This document shows positions 1 through 7,146 of a DNA stretch of 9,455 bases, in pieces (position 1 is the first letter of the stretch; each line of letters begins with the position of its first letter). This DNA is from an archaeon (GTDB taxonomy: Archaea > Micrarchaeota > Micrarchaeia > Norongarragalinales > SBBD01): assembly GCA_005239845.1 (NCBI GenBank), contig SBBD01000149.1, forward strand, positions 1 through 9,455. Direction: 5' to 3'. The notes under the pieces were generated by a model, which worked only from the letters and a program-made list of their open reading frames with translations, searched no databases and was not told where the DNA came from. The translations under genes and the position numbers were made by a program.

Positions 1-1088
1 GAATCATCCCACATTCCACCCGTTTGTTCGCACGTCTTCTTTTTCCATTCCGTGCTCGGCACTCCGAGGTTGCACGCTCTCTCGTTCTTGATGAAATAGC
101 CTTCGCCGGGCTTCAGCACTTGCACCCTTTCCCACTTTCTCGCCGCCACGTTGTACTTCCACAGGTTGCTGGAAAGCTGACATGCCCCGGACACTTTCGA
201 GAACTCCGTATTTTTGGCAGGGGCGCCCAGCGTGTCCCATCCTTTCTGCAGGCTCCAGCCCTCGCCCGAAGAAAGCATTTGCTCGTCTAATTCATGCGTG
301 CCCTCGAACGTCATCTCGCACGCGGAAGAAACTTTCACCCAGTACGCTTTACCTCCTACAAATCCGCCCATTGGGTAGATTTTTTCGGACAGTTTGTTGG
401 TCTGTTCCACATACTTTTTGTTTTTCTCGTCGTAGGCAAACACTTTTGCGCCCTCCCATCCGCAGGTGTTTTCCTTCAAGTTTGCGGGCATGGAATCGTA
501 GCAAGGCCCGCCGATGCACTCCACTTCTCCCGCTTCATTATAGACGCAAGGAGCGCCTGGGCAAAGCCCTTGTTGATAATTGCCCACAGGCACGGAGACC
601 AAGTTCCATCCGGCCTTTAACTGCAATGTAAACTCCTTCTTTTCGTTTGGAGTAGGAGGCAGCTCGTCCCTCTTGTATTGCAGTCCCATTCCTGCGCAGA
701 CGAGATTGTACTGCCCTCGTGCGTTCTTTTTCACTTGCACGCGCACCTTTTCCCCTATAGCGTCCTCAGTCAACTGAGGAAAGTCCTCCACAAAAGGCCC
801 CGAAGGCCCTCCGGGCAAGTAGAGCACGAACGTCACTTGATACATCAATGGGCGAGGGCCATCGTCCCATTGCTCCTTCTCCCAGGAAAGGTCCTTCAAC
901 GTGACTTTGGTCTGATAATCCGCCGTGTACTCGATGTTTGAAATGGTGCCCGTGACCACGACGTCCGCCCGCTGCGTGCGGTAATTGTCATTCTGACATT
1001 CCTGTACCAGCAAGGCCTGCGCGGAAGAAACGAATGCGCCCGCCAAAACCATTGCCGCAAGAAACACAACCTGCTTTGCATCGATCAT
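1..1088 (-). CDS. Secreted cysteine-rich protein with two GWNLVSVP-type repeats (3' partial)
   Basis: An open frame runs from ATG at 1088 to the left edge without a stop, so about 362 residues are visible and the C-terminus is missing. Residues 7-23 are hydrophobic and end in Ala-Gln-Ala (23-25), a good signal-peptidase site, so the protein should be exported. Residues 31-135 look like a beta-rich domain (ADVVVTGTISNIEY near 39-52) bracketed by C31 and C131. Two related modules follow: W161 (GWNLVSVPV), Y219 (KVFAYDEKNKKY), Y249-W250, then W278/W284, Y312 (LWKYNVAARKW) and Y331 (GEGYFIK). Eleven cysteines are visible, including two Cys-x4-Cys pairs (176/181, 191/196) in an insert of module 1. 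C353 starts a Cys-x4-Gly-Gly-x-Trp motif common in archaeal surface proteins. AGGTGA at 1101-1096, 7 nt before the ATG, fixes the start. It lies 39 nt after the DUF4139 gene, probably in one operon. Export and architecture are well supported. Its molecular role is unknown; adhesin or S-layer-associated protein is a guess. Confidence 0.85.
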   Translation of the reverse strand, partial: MIDAKQVVFLAAMVLAGAFVSSAQALLVQECQNDNYRTQRADVVVTGTISNIEYTADYQTKVTLKDLSWEKEQWDDGPRPLMYQVTFVLYLPGGPSGPFVEDFPQLTEDAIGEKVRVQVKKNARGQYNLVCAGMGLQYKRDELPPTPNEKKEFTLQLKAGWNLVSVPVGNYQQGLCPGAPCVYNEAGEVECIGGPCYDSMPANLKENTCGWEGAKVFAYDEKNKKYVEQTNKLSEKIYPMGGFVGGKAYWVKVSSACEMTFEGTHELDEQMLSSGEGWSLQKGWDTLGAPAKNTEFSKVSGACQLSSNLWKYNVAARKWERVQVLKPGEGYFIKNERACNLGVPSTEWKKKTCEQTGGMWDD

Positions 1089-1095
1089 TGCCTCG

Positions 1096-1101
1096 TCACC
1101 T
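1096..1101 (-). promoter_or_regulatory. Shine-Dalgarno site AGGTGA for the secreted repeat protein
   Basis: The minus strand reads AGGTGA here, complementary to the anti-Shine-Dalgarno end of archaeal 16S rRNA, with a 7-nt spacer to the ATG at 1088. It decides the start of a gene that runs off the window. Confidence 0.75.
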
Positions 1102-1127
1102 ACTCCTTGGTTTTCTCAACTTCTTTT

Positions 1128-2612
1128 TCAGCAATACTCTTGCCTGATGGTGTACGTCAGGGTCTGCGAGCCCTTCGAGGGAACATCGAGGATCCACAAC
1201 GCATGCCTCGAGTCCTCCTTCGTGTGCGGGTGCGACTCGCGGAGCACTTCCCATTCGCCATACAGCGCGTTGCTGAACACCTGCACCTTGATGTTGCTGT
1301 CCTTGTGGTTCCTCACATCCACGGAATAACTTGCTTCTCGGACACAGCTCGTGATCGTCTTGTAGTCCGTCTGTTTTTGTTCCGCAATCACGTCGAACGC
1401 GTTGCCGATGAACAAGCGGACTTTCTCGTCTTCCGGCGTGTGGTCGATTTGGTCCTCGCCCAAGAACTGCAGTTGTCCCTCGGAGTCCGCCTTGTAGACG
1501 CGCACCTTGCCTTTCGGAAGCGGCAACCCGAGGCCTTTTTCCTTCTTGTTTTCGAACTGGAGCTTTACTCTCACCTTCGTGCTCTTGTCCGGCTCGAACA
1601 CGAACTGCTTCAGGACGGGAACGCCGCTGGCTTCCATCAACGCAATCTGCTTGTCCTCGTTGTCCTTTAATGTGGCAGGCCTTTGTAGCGTGTACAAGTG
1701 GTATTCGAACAAGCCTTCCTGCGTGAACTGTTGGGGTGCAGGGGCCCCCGCAACCTCGGCCCTCATCAAATCGTAGGCGTACTTCGCTTGCTGGGGCCTC
1801 ACCAAATTAATGTCCCCTGCCACCAGCTTGAGCTTGGCATCTTTGAACGTCGCTCCAGCATGGTTCTGCAATGAAACCCATCCTTGGACGTCCATCCTGG
1901 AATCGTCCGCGTTGGCCACGGCAACGTAGTCCGCGTGCCAATTCAATCCGGAAGCGAGATAGCTGACTTGGAAGACGTGGTCTCCTGCTTTTTGGCTCTG
2001 CAGGAGCCACTCGATGGTCGGAACGGTAATCAAGCCCTCTGGAAGCGAGGGATACATGATGCGGTCATACGAGCCCAACGATACCAGCCCGTTACTGGTC
2101 TGGAGCACGAGTCCGCTGACGGCGCTCAAGAGTTTTCCTGAAATGGTCTCGTTGCCGCTCTTCACGGAAATGCTTTTGTCAATATACTTTTCCAGCAGTT
2201 TCTGCTGGCTCACCAAGTCGTACTGGTAGTTCTGTTCCAGCACCTGCGTTCCCGCATCCGTCAAGTCCTTGAAGTGCAGGGAAGTGGAATCAATGTATTG
2301 CGCCGTGCCTTTCATGCTGAACGCGGTAAGCCCTTGCGGGAAAAGCGCCTTTCGGGTCTCCTTGATGAGGGCGAGGCCATCATTGATGTTGAAGCTTCTT
2401 AGCTGCCGGGCGCCTCCATAATAATAGTCTGGCTGGGATTGTTCCACTTGGTACACGGTGAGTTCCACGGCTTCCGGTGCTTCCGAAGAGCTCGGCGAGG
2501 CCTCTTGCTGCAGGCTCAACGGCTGTTCGATCCTCACGACGCTTTCACGGGGAGAGAAATACAGGAATGCGCCCACCACTAAAACCAATGCGACGATTCC
2601 CACCCATTTCAT
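1128..2612 (-). CDS. DUF4139 domain-containing membrane-anchored protein
   Basis: A 494-residue protein of the uncharacterised DUF4139 family (related to the C-terminal half of mucoidy-inhibitor MuiA-like proteins). Residues 3-19 form one hydrophobic segment with no cleavage site, suggesting an N-terminal anchor with the rest outside the cell. A Ser/Glu/Pro-rich linker (about 35-50) follows. The body matches my memory of full-length family members: a beta-rich N-half with LTDAGTQVLEQNYQYDL near 117-133 and LPEGLITVPTIEWLL at 190-204, then the hallmark stretch SYLASGLNWHADYVAV at 217-232, GWVSLQNHAGATF at 244-256, and LPKGKVRVYKAD at 365-376. C423 and the very last residue, C494, could form a disulfide. 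The ATG at 2612 is preferred because AGGTGG (2629-2624) lies 11 nt upstream. GTG at 2618 (spacer 5 nt) is possible, and GTG at 2627 overlaps the ribosome site and is unlikely. The secreted repeat protein follows after 39 nt. Family call is firm; function unknown. Confidence 0.88.
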   Translation of the reverse strand: MKWVGIVALVLVVGAFLYFSPRESVVRIEQPLSLQQEASPSSSEAPEAVELTVYQVEQSQPDYYYGGARQLRSFNINDGLALIKETRKALFPQGLTAFSMKGTAQYIDSTSLHFKDLTDAGTQVLEQNYQYDLVSQQKLLEKYIDKSISVKSGNETISGKLLSAVSGLVLQTSNGLVSLGSYDRIMYPSLPEGLITVPTIEWLLQSQKAGDHVFQVSYLASGLNWHADYVAVANADDSRMDVQGWVSLQNHAGATFKDAKLKLVAGDINLVRPQQAKYAYDLMRAEVAGAPAPQQFTQEGLFEYHLYTLQRPATLKDNEDKQIALMEASGVPVLKQFVFEPDKSTKVRVKLQFENKKEKGLGLPLPKGKVRVYKADSEGQLQFLGEDQIDHTPEDEKVRLFIGNAFDVIAEQKQTDYKTITSCVREASYSVDVRNHKDSNIKVQVFSNALYGEWEVLRESHPHTKEDSRHALWILDVPSKGSQTLTYTIRQEYC

Positions 2613-2623
2613 TTCCACGACAA

Positions 2624-2629
2624 CCACCT
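2624..2629 (-). promoter_or_regulatory. Shine-Dalgarno site AGGTGG before the DUF4139 gene
   Basis: The minus strand reads AGGTGG here. It overlaps the farthest upstream GTG candidate (2627), which argues against that start and for ATG 2612 (spacer 11 nt) or GTG 2618 (spacer 5 nt). Confidence 0.6.
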
Positions 2630-2689
2630 TTCCCGATGTTTACTTCCGCCATCCTTTTCCTTCCATTCCCTGCCTTCCTTTCCTACTTT

Positions 2690-2732
2690 CTATTATCTGT
2701 TGAATAGCTTTCGGCCCGGGTTTATTAAACAC
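2690..2732 (-). promoter_or_regulatory. Possible archaeal promoter for the DUF4139 operon
   Basis: In the 131-nt gap between the GT-C gene and the DUF4139 gene the minus strand contains TTTAATAA (2729-2722), an acceptable TATA box. Transcription would start near 2700, giving a leader of roughly 85 nt. The remaining gap is purine-rich on this strand and shows no other structure. The element is AT-rich but not a strong match, and readthrough from the GT-C gene is possible. Confidence 0.35.
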
Positions 2733-2743
2733 TTGTTTTTTTG

Positions 2744-4045
2744 TTAAGTGGCCGGTTTAGTTTGCAGTTGGTAGGCGGAATAGTTGCTGCTGTCAATTAT
2801 TTTTTTGCCCACTCCGTTTTCTAAACTATGGTCTTTTTTTTGCAATAAAAGTAAGCTCGGCTGATAGTTCTTAACCAATTCCTTAAGCGCCTCCGTATTG
2901 TTCTGTTCGAAGTAGCCGTACATACTTTGTGCTCTTTGGTTGCCGTCCTCGAGTTCCTCCAAGTAGGGCCCTCCTACGACCTTCTTTTTAGCAAACCACG
3001 GCACGAGGTAGCTCTGCTCAAAACGGGTTAGCACCACGCTTCCTTCCGCGCCTTCCATCCTCGAAATCACGTGCTCCTCTTGCAGGGAATATGGGGGGAC
3101 ACGGTATAAGACGTTGGCCGTCAAAATGACGGCTCCGAAGACGAAAATCCAGGGAACAAAACGGGGCTCGGCAGCCAGTACATGGGCCGCAAGAATGGCT
3201 AGTAGCGGTGCCAGGAACACATATTGCCGGTAGGGTAATGGAGCCAAGAGGGAAGTGGCAAGAAAAGCTAAAAGCAAGGCAAGCAGCGCTGGAGATACGT
3301 TTTTCTTTACCATGACGTGTTTTGCCCCGCCCAACACTCCCAACGCCACGGCAAAAAATCCGAGAACTTCAAACAAGCCGGCAGGGAACAGGAAGGGATT
3401 CTGGAACCCGAAGGCTTCTCTTGGAGCCCGCAGGAAATAGGCGGCTCCTGCCGCCGCTCCCGTCTTGAAAAATTCGACGGCGTGTCTAGTTAACACGGAG
3501 AGAAAGAACAACGTTGCCAAAGCGAATGCCGCGCTCCGAAAATGCACGAAGACGAGGGCCAGCAACAGTCCTCCTGAAAGCGCCCACCGTTTCTCGAGGA
3601 AGGCGTGAAACGCCAGCAGGAAGAAGGCGAGGCCGAGGCTTTCCGAGATGGGGTAGGCCATGCGGTAGAACGCCCACGGAACCAATAGGAAGACAAAGGA
3701 AGCCAGCAAGGCCTTGTTCGAGTCTTCCGTAACTTTCCTGGCGAGCACGTACATTCCCAGTAAAAGCAACACGGTAAAAACGTAACTGAGCAGCAAGGAA
3801 ATGTTTTCTAAAGAATAGGGCACGAGGTTGGTAAGCGTAACGAGCAAAATGGCAAACAAGGGAGGATAGTTGCTTTCTTCTGCACCCGCATTCAGGTTCT
3901 GCAAGGGCAGCCGTTGTTCTTGCTCCAGTAACTCTGCTTGCCTCCAGGAAACGAGGAGGTCGCGGTGCAACGGCCTTTCATAATAGGCGTGCGCCAGGAA
4001 AACGGTCAAGAGCGCAAACGCGACGAGGAGCTCCAGAGGGCGCAT
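2744..4045 (-). CDS. GT-C-like multi-spanning membrane glycosyltransferase
   Basis: A 433-residue polytopic protein with the layout of GT-C enzymes (PMT/ArnT-like, 'glycosyltransferase family 39' in broad annotation). These take sugar from a lipid-phosphate donor and act on the outer face of the membrane. TM1 is residues 5-21. The first outer loop holds acidic residues E23 and D29 in YYERPLHRD, the place where GT-C enzymes keep their catalytic acid, and then NYPPLF at 59-64, a typical GT-C motif. Further membrane segments lie near 64-80, 84-102, 113-127, 135-150, 156-185, 222-240, 252-269, 273-291 and 297-312. PYRQYVFLAP (271-280) resembles the conserved basic segment before a late TM. Residues 315-433 form a soluble C-terminal domain. 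The ATG at 4045 has no ribosome site but a TATA-like element about 25 nt upstream, suggesting a leaderless mRNA. It is divergent from the GT2 gene, consistent with envelope glycosylation. Acceptor, sugar and exact family cannot be read from sequence. Confidence 0.7.
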   Translation of the reverse strand: MRPLELLVAFALLTVFLAHAYYERPLHRDLLVSWRQAELLEQEQRLPLQNLNAGAEESNYPPLFAILLVTLTNLVPYSLENISLLLSYVFTVLLLLGMYVLARKVTEDSNKALLASFVFLLVPWAFYRMAYPISESLGLAFFLLAFHAFLEKRWALSGGLLLALVFVHFRSAAFALATLFFLSVLTRHAVEFFKTGAAAGAAYFLRAPREAFGFQNPFLFPAGLFEVLGFFAVALGVLGGAKHVMVKKNVSPALLALLLAFLATSLLAPLPYRQYVFLAPLLAILAAHVLAAEPRFVPWIFVFGAVILTANVLYRVPPYSLQEEHVISRMEGAEGSVVLTRFEQSYLVPWFAKKKVVGGPYLEELEDGNQRAQSMYGYFEQNNTEALKELVKNYQPSLLLLQKKDHSLENGVGKKIIDSSNYSAYQLQTKPAT

Positions 4046-4080
4046 ATGCCCCTAACCGTTTCAACCTTTTTTAAGGTGCT
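4045..4080 (-). promoter_or_regulatory. Leaderless archaeal promoter for the GT-C gene
   Basis: On the minus strand AGCACCTTAAAAAAGG (4080-4065) contains a TATA-like TTAAAAAA (4074-4067) centred about 25 bp before the ATG at 4045. That is the spacing expected when transcription starts at or next to the start codon. No Shine-Dalgarno sequence is present, which agrees with a leaderless message. The GCACC just upstream of the TATA element is repeated at the divergent promoter. Confidence 0.55.
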
Positions 4081-4140
4081 TCCAGAAGGGGGGGCATGCC
4101 AAGCATCTGGGATCCTCCGCGTTCCATGCCCTCTTCTTTT

Positions 4141-4158
4141 TGCACCTTTTTTAAATGC
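4141..4158 (+). promoter_or_regulatory. Archaeal promoter for the GT2 / membrane protein operon
   Basis: TGCACCTTTTTTAAATG carries a TATA-like TTTTTTAAAT (4147-4156). A start of transcription near 4178 would give a leader of about 55 nt that includes the ribosome site at 4220-4225. The GCACCTT just before the TATA element matches the one on the opposite strand at 4079-4073, so both divergent promoters could be recognised by the same factor. The other bases of the 187-nt gap 4046-4232 hold no convincing gene. Confidence 0.5.
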
Positions 4159-4219
4159 CTACGAGCTAACCGCTACCGTTAATTCGGCGTTATGCTAGTC
4201 TATGCGTCCCGTAAAATTC

Positions 4220-4225
4220 AAGGAG
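4220..4225 (+). promoter_or_regulatory. Shine-Dalgarno site AAGGAG that selects a GTG start
   Basis: AAGGAG lies 7 nt before GTG at 4233. There is no competing ATG at a proper distance, so it supports the GTG start of the GT2 gene. Confidence 0.75.
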
Positions 4226-4232
4226 AATTCCC

Positions 4233-5741
4233 GTGAACAAAGAACTCTGGAAGCGCTACATCCTGCTCATCTTCGTAGTCGTATCCTCGCTTTTTTCGAT
4301 TGCCTACATGACGTTTTTGACCCTGACCGTTTTTCAGGACCCCGTTGAGCTCACGCTGAGCTATCTGTTCGTTGCCCTTGTCGTGTTCGCTGGCATCTTC
4401 AACGTCGTGGGCGCTTCCTACTACTTCAACTCCTACTTCCAGAAGGATGCGCCGCCCCAAAAACCGGTTTCCAGACGGCCGTCGGTTGCCCTCGTCGTGG
4501 CTTCCTACAACGAAGACCCTGCCGTCGTCCGGAAAGCCCTCGCCTCCCTCCAAAAAATGGACTATCCCAAAAAGTTGCTGAAGCTCTACTTGCTGGACGA
4601 TTCCAACGATTCTGCCACCATCCTCCGATTGCGTAAAATCTGTAACGCGTTGGGCGTCGTTTTCCTCCATCGCGACTCAAGGACGAATTTCAAGGCCGGT
4701 GCGCTCAACGAGTTCCTGAAGCACACCCGCGAAGAGTACTTTGCCTTGTTCGATGCGGATGAAGAGTTGGCGGATCCGCAGTTCCTGAACGACCTGCTTC
4801 CTTTCTTTGCCGCCGACTCCAAGCTGGTGTCCATACAGACCATCAAGCGCTCGCGTCCTTCCAGAACGTTTGCTTCAGCGGTGGATGAGACGTACGCATT
4901 CTTCTACCGTTTCATCCAGCCGTTGCGCAGCAGGGACAAGGCAGCCATGTTCCAAGGCTCTGCAGGCTTGCTGCGCACGTCCCACGTCAAGGCCGCTGGG
5001 GGATTCCCTCCTTCACTCACGGAAGACACGGCCATGTCCTTCCAAGCAGACCTCCGGGGCTTTCACGCCATCTTCGTGCCCAAGACGTACGTGCTGGGGA
5101 AGCCCATCGAAAAGTTCAGCTCGTTTCTCGTACAGCAAAACCGCTATTCCTATGGAAATGCGGCCCTCGTGAAGGACTACGCGAAAAACTTCGCAAGGCT
5201 TTCCTCGCGCAAGCGCATGCACTATTTTACGCAGGTGTTCGGCCTGCAATACATTTCCGCGGTCTACGTCTTCTTCGCCATCCTGACCGTTCTCTTTTCC
5301 CTTTTGGGCATCAGCCGCCTCATTTTTTCCGGGGAGGCGTTCTGGCAGTTCGCCCCCCGCCTGCAGTTCTCTGACTTGCTCCCCATGCTGATGACGTTGG
5401 CCAGTTTCCTCATCGTCGCCAACTTTTTCTTCTCGCGTTTCCGCGTCGGCGCCGTGGGATACTTCCTCAACTTCGCGGTGGCGCTGGTGCGCATGCGCGC
5501 CATTCTGAACGCCATGTTCGGCAGGAAGGCTTTCTTTGTTTCTGTAGGAGACAGCGCGCAAGGAAAACGCTCTTGGCCCAAGGCCGTACGCTTGACGCTC
5601 CGGGAGACTTCGTTTGCGGTAGCCTTGCTGTTGTTTGCCGTCTCCTCCTTCCTGCACGCGGATTTGGTGAGCGGGCTGTGGCTTTCCTACTATTCCCTCC
5701 TGTTCTTTTCCGCCCCCGTTTTCGCCTATATTCAAGGGTAG
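4233..5741 (+). CDS. Cellulose-synthase-like family 2 glycosyltransferase (membrane)
   Basis: A 502-residue membrane GT2 enzyme of the BcsA/hyaluronan-synthase type. It would transfer sugar from a cytoplasmic nucleotide-sugar to a growing glycan or lipid and may also extrude it. TM segments lie near 8-31 and 41-60. The GT-A catalytic domain follows (about 84-300): ASYNED at 90-95, LLDDSND at 120-126 with the nucleotide-binding aspartates, the KAGALN segment at 154-159, the metal-binding DAD at 174-176, and TED at 263-265 with the presumed catalytic base D265. The acceptor-site motif is QQNRY at 301-305, with Tyr in place of the usual Trp of Q(Q/R)xRW. Further TM segments lie near 340-365, 382-400, 405-428, 459-476 and 480-499. 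No PilZ domain is present. GTG start with AAGGAG upstream. The next gene begins 4 nt after the stop, so the two are probably translated together. The sugar and product are unknown; exopolysaccharide, glycolipid or glycoprotein glycan are all possible. Confidence 0.85.
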   Translation: MNKELWKRYILLIFVVVSSLFSIAYMTFLTLTVFQDPVELTLSYLFVALVVFAGIFNVVGASYYFNSYFQKDAPPQKPVSRRPSVALVVASYNEDPAVVRKALASLQKMDYPKKLLKLYLLDDSNDSATILRLRKICNALGVVFLHRDSRTNFKAGALNEFLKHTREEYFALFDADEELADPQFLNDLLPFFAADSKLVSIQTIKRSRPSRTFASAVDETYAFFYRFIQPLRSRDKAAMFQGSAGLLRTSHVKAAGGFPPSLTEDTAMSFQADLRGFHAIFVPKTYVLGKPIEKFSSFLVQQNRYSYGNAALVKDYAKNFARLSSRKRMHYFTQVFGLQYISAVYVFFAILTVLFSLLGISRLIFSGEAFWQFAPRLQFSDLLPMLMTLASFLIVANFFFSRFRVGAVGYFLNFAVALVRMRAILNAMFGRKAFFVSVGDSAQGKRSWPKAVRLTLRETSFAVALLLFAVSSFLHADLVSGLWLSYYSLLFFSAPVFAYIQG

Positions 5742-5745
5742 TTGC

Positions 5746-7146
5746 ATGGACTGGAAGCCTGTTGTTCTGACCGGTCTTCTTTTATTGCTTTTCTTTCTCC
5801 TGCCCCTTTTCCAGAGCATCCTGGGCGGTTTCATTCACGTTCTTACGGAAGGCAATTCCCCCATCAAACAAGCCGGCTTCCTGTTCTTTCTCTTTCTTTT
5901 CTTTGGACTCAAAGTTTTCCTCCCAAAGCCCATACTCTCCTTTTTCGCTTCCAAAAGAACCATTTTCGAAAACCTGCTCCTTCTTGTCATCAGTGCCGGG
6001 TTCTTTGCCAGCTTGGCCGTGCAGGTGTATACGCAAAGTGCACTGGGCGGCAATTCCTCCAGCTATGTCTCCCTCGTCACGGATTGCGGTCCTTCTGTTT
6101 GCTGGGAAGCCTCCTACTTCCAGCACACCCACCTGATGAAGTCAGGTATCTACTTCCTTGAGAAAAACGTCGGCGCTTTAATTCCTGCGGATGCCGACAA
6201 CGGGAAGCCCGTTTATGAAATGCTTTCCTATCTGGGCATTGCGGATTTTGCCGGCCTGCTTTCTCTCGTTCTCCTCGGCCTAATTTTTCTTTTCACATTC
6301 GCCGCTTCGCTGGCTGAAAAGGACGACAAAAAAAGCGTTTGGCTGTTCCTTGCCGGCCTGCTTTCCTTGTTCGCCATTCTTGATGGGGGCTTCTTTTCGC
6401 TTACAGGAATAGCCGCCTTTTCCCTCCTGTTGCTCACCTACACGCAAGATGTCCGCCTTCACCCTCGTCTTGATCGTTTCAGGCCTCTCCTTATTCTATT
6501 GGTCGTTCTGTTTTTCTCGTGGCTCCCCTTTTTGTTTCTGCAGACGCAGCTCTACTTCAGGGAATGGTTCGTCGCGCCCCTCTTTTTGTGCACGCTGTAC
6601 TGGTTCTTCCAGCAAAAAACGAGTAAGAACAACAAGCGCCTGTTCACCTGGTCCGCTTTGCTGCTCGTCGTTTCCTTGTTTTTCGTGGCTTCCGATACGC
6701 TGCGGCACGGTTTCGGGGAAGAGATCCAAGGGAGGTTTTTAGTTTACGGCCTTCCTTCTGATGCTATTGAACCGCAAATTACCTCTGCATCCCATTCCCT
6801 TCTCCACGCCAGGTATGGTTGGTACGCCTTGCTGGAGAAAAACACTTCCTTCAATACGAACCAAATGGAGGAAACCTTTCGGAAAGATCTCAATCCCCGT
6901 GGCTACCTGTTAGTTGAAGGAGCACAAAAACAAGTCCGCAACATTGAAATTTCCATCGTTTGGCTTTCCCCTCCCGTTTCCCTTCAGGACACGGCTTCCT
7001 ACGCCATTTCTTCACAGTTCGAGTTTGGCTCTTTAAGTCTTCTCAAGGGAAAAAGCACGCTCAGTGGCCCTCAACTTGCGTTGGAATTGGGAAGCTCGAT
7101 TTACCCCAAATACGGCAAGGCCATCGTAATAACTAACGTTATCTGA
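5746..7146 (+). CDS. Polytopic membrane protein of unknown family, coupled to GT2
   Basis: I do not recognise this 466-residue protein. About nine membrane segments are visible: near 5-27, 43-60, 76-94, 165-188, 197-214, 216-232, 247-267, 274-288 and 299-316. A polar loop of about 70 residues between TM3 and TM4 carries two cysteines (C114, C119) and FQHTHLMKSG at 125-134, with H127, H129 and K132. This could be a metal, lipid-phosphate or catalytic site, but that is speculation. Residues 320-466 form a soluble beta-rich C-terminal domain, probably on the same side as the loop if the count of nine segments is right. ATG at 5746 follows the GT2 stop by 4 nt, with AAGGG at 5734-5738 inside the GT2 gene as ribosome site, so the two proteins are probably made together. 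Context suggests a partner in the same pathway: an export or polymerisation subunit, or a second, divergent GT-C-like transferase. No frameshift or truncation is seen. Confidence 0.8.
   Translation: MDWKPVVLTGLLLLLFFLLPLFQSILGGFIHVLTEGNSPIKQAGFLFFLFLFFGLKVFLPKPILSFFASKRTIFENLLLLVISAGFFASLAVQVYTQSALGGNSSSYVSLVTDCGPSVCWEASYFQHTHLMKSGIYFLEKNVGALIPADADNGKPVYEMLSYLGIADFAGLLSLVLLGLIFLFTFAASLAEKDDKKSVWLFLAGLLSLFAILDGGFFSLTGIAAFSLLLLTYTQDVRLHPRLDRFRPLLILLVVLFFSWLPFLFLQTQLYFREWFVAPLFLCTLYWFFQQKTSKNNKRLFTWSALLLVVSLFFVASDTLRHGFGEEIQGRFLVYGLPSDAIEPQITSASHSLLHARYGWYALLEKNTSFNTNQMEETFRKDLNPRGYLLVEGAQKQVRNIEISIVWLSPPVSLQDTASYAISSQFEFGSLSLLKGKSTLSGPQLALELGSSIYPKYGKAIVITNVI

Noticed and set aside
24..631. Overlapping plus-strand open frames in the first 600 bases
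   Set aside because: The continuous minus-strand frame from 1088 has a signal peptide, repeated modules and a good ribosome site. The plus-strand frames are Arg/Ser/Pro-rich shadows.
1107..1670. A 187-codon open frame on the plus strand opposite the DUF4139 gene
   Set aside because: It sits antisense within a conserved DUF4139 gene and has no recognisable features or ribosome site.
4046..4232. A small gene or structured RNA in the divergent gap
   Set aside because: The gap is accounted for by two promoters and a leader. No start with ribosome site, no tRNA-like fold and no long stem was found by eye.
5013..5834. A 273-codon open frame on the minus strand opposite the GT2 gene
   Set aside because: Its product is rich in Glu, Arg, Gly and His with no domain, and it lies wholly antisense to a GT2 gene with all catalytic motifs intact. 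It is a compositional shadow.
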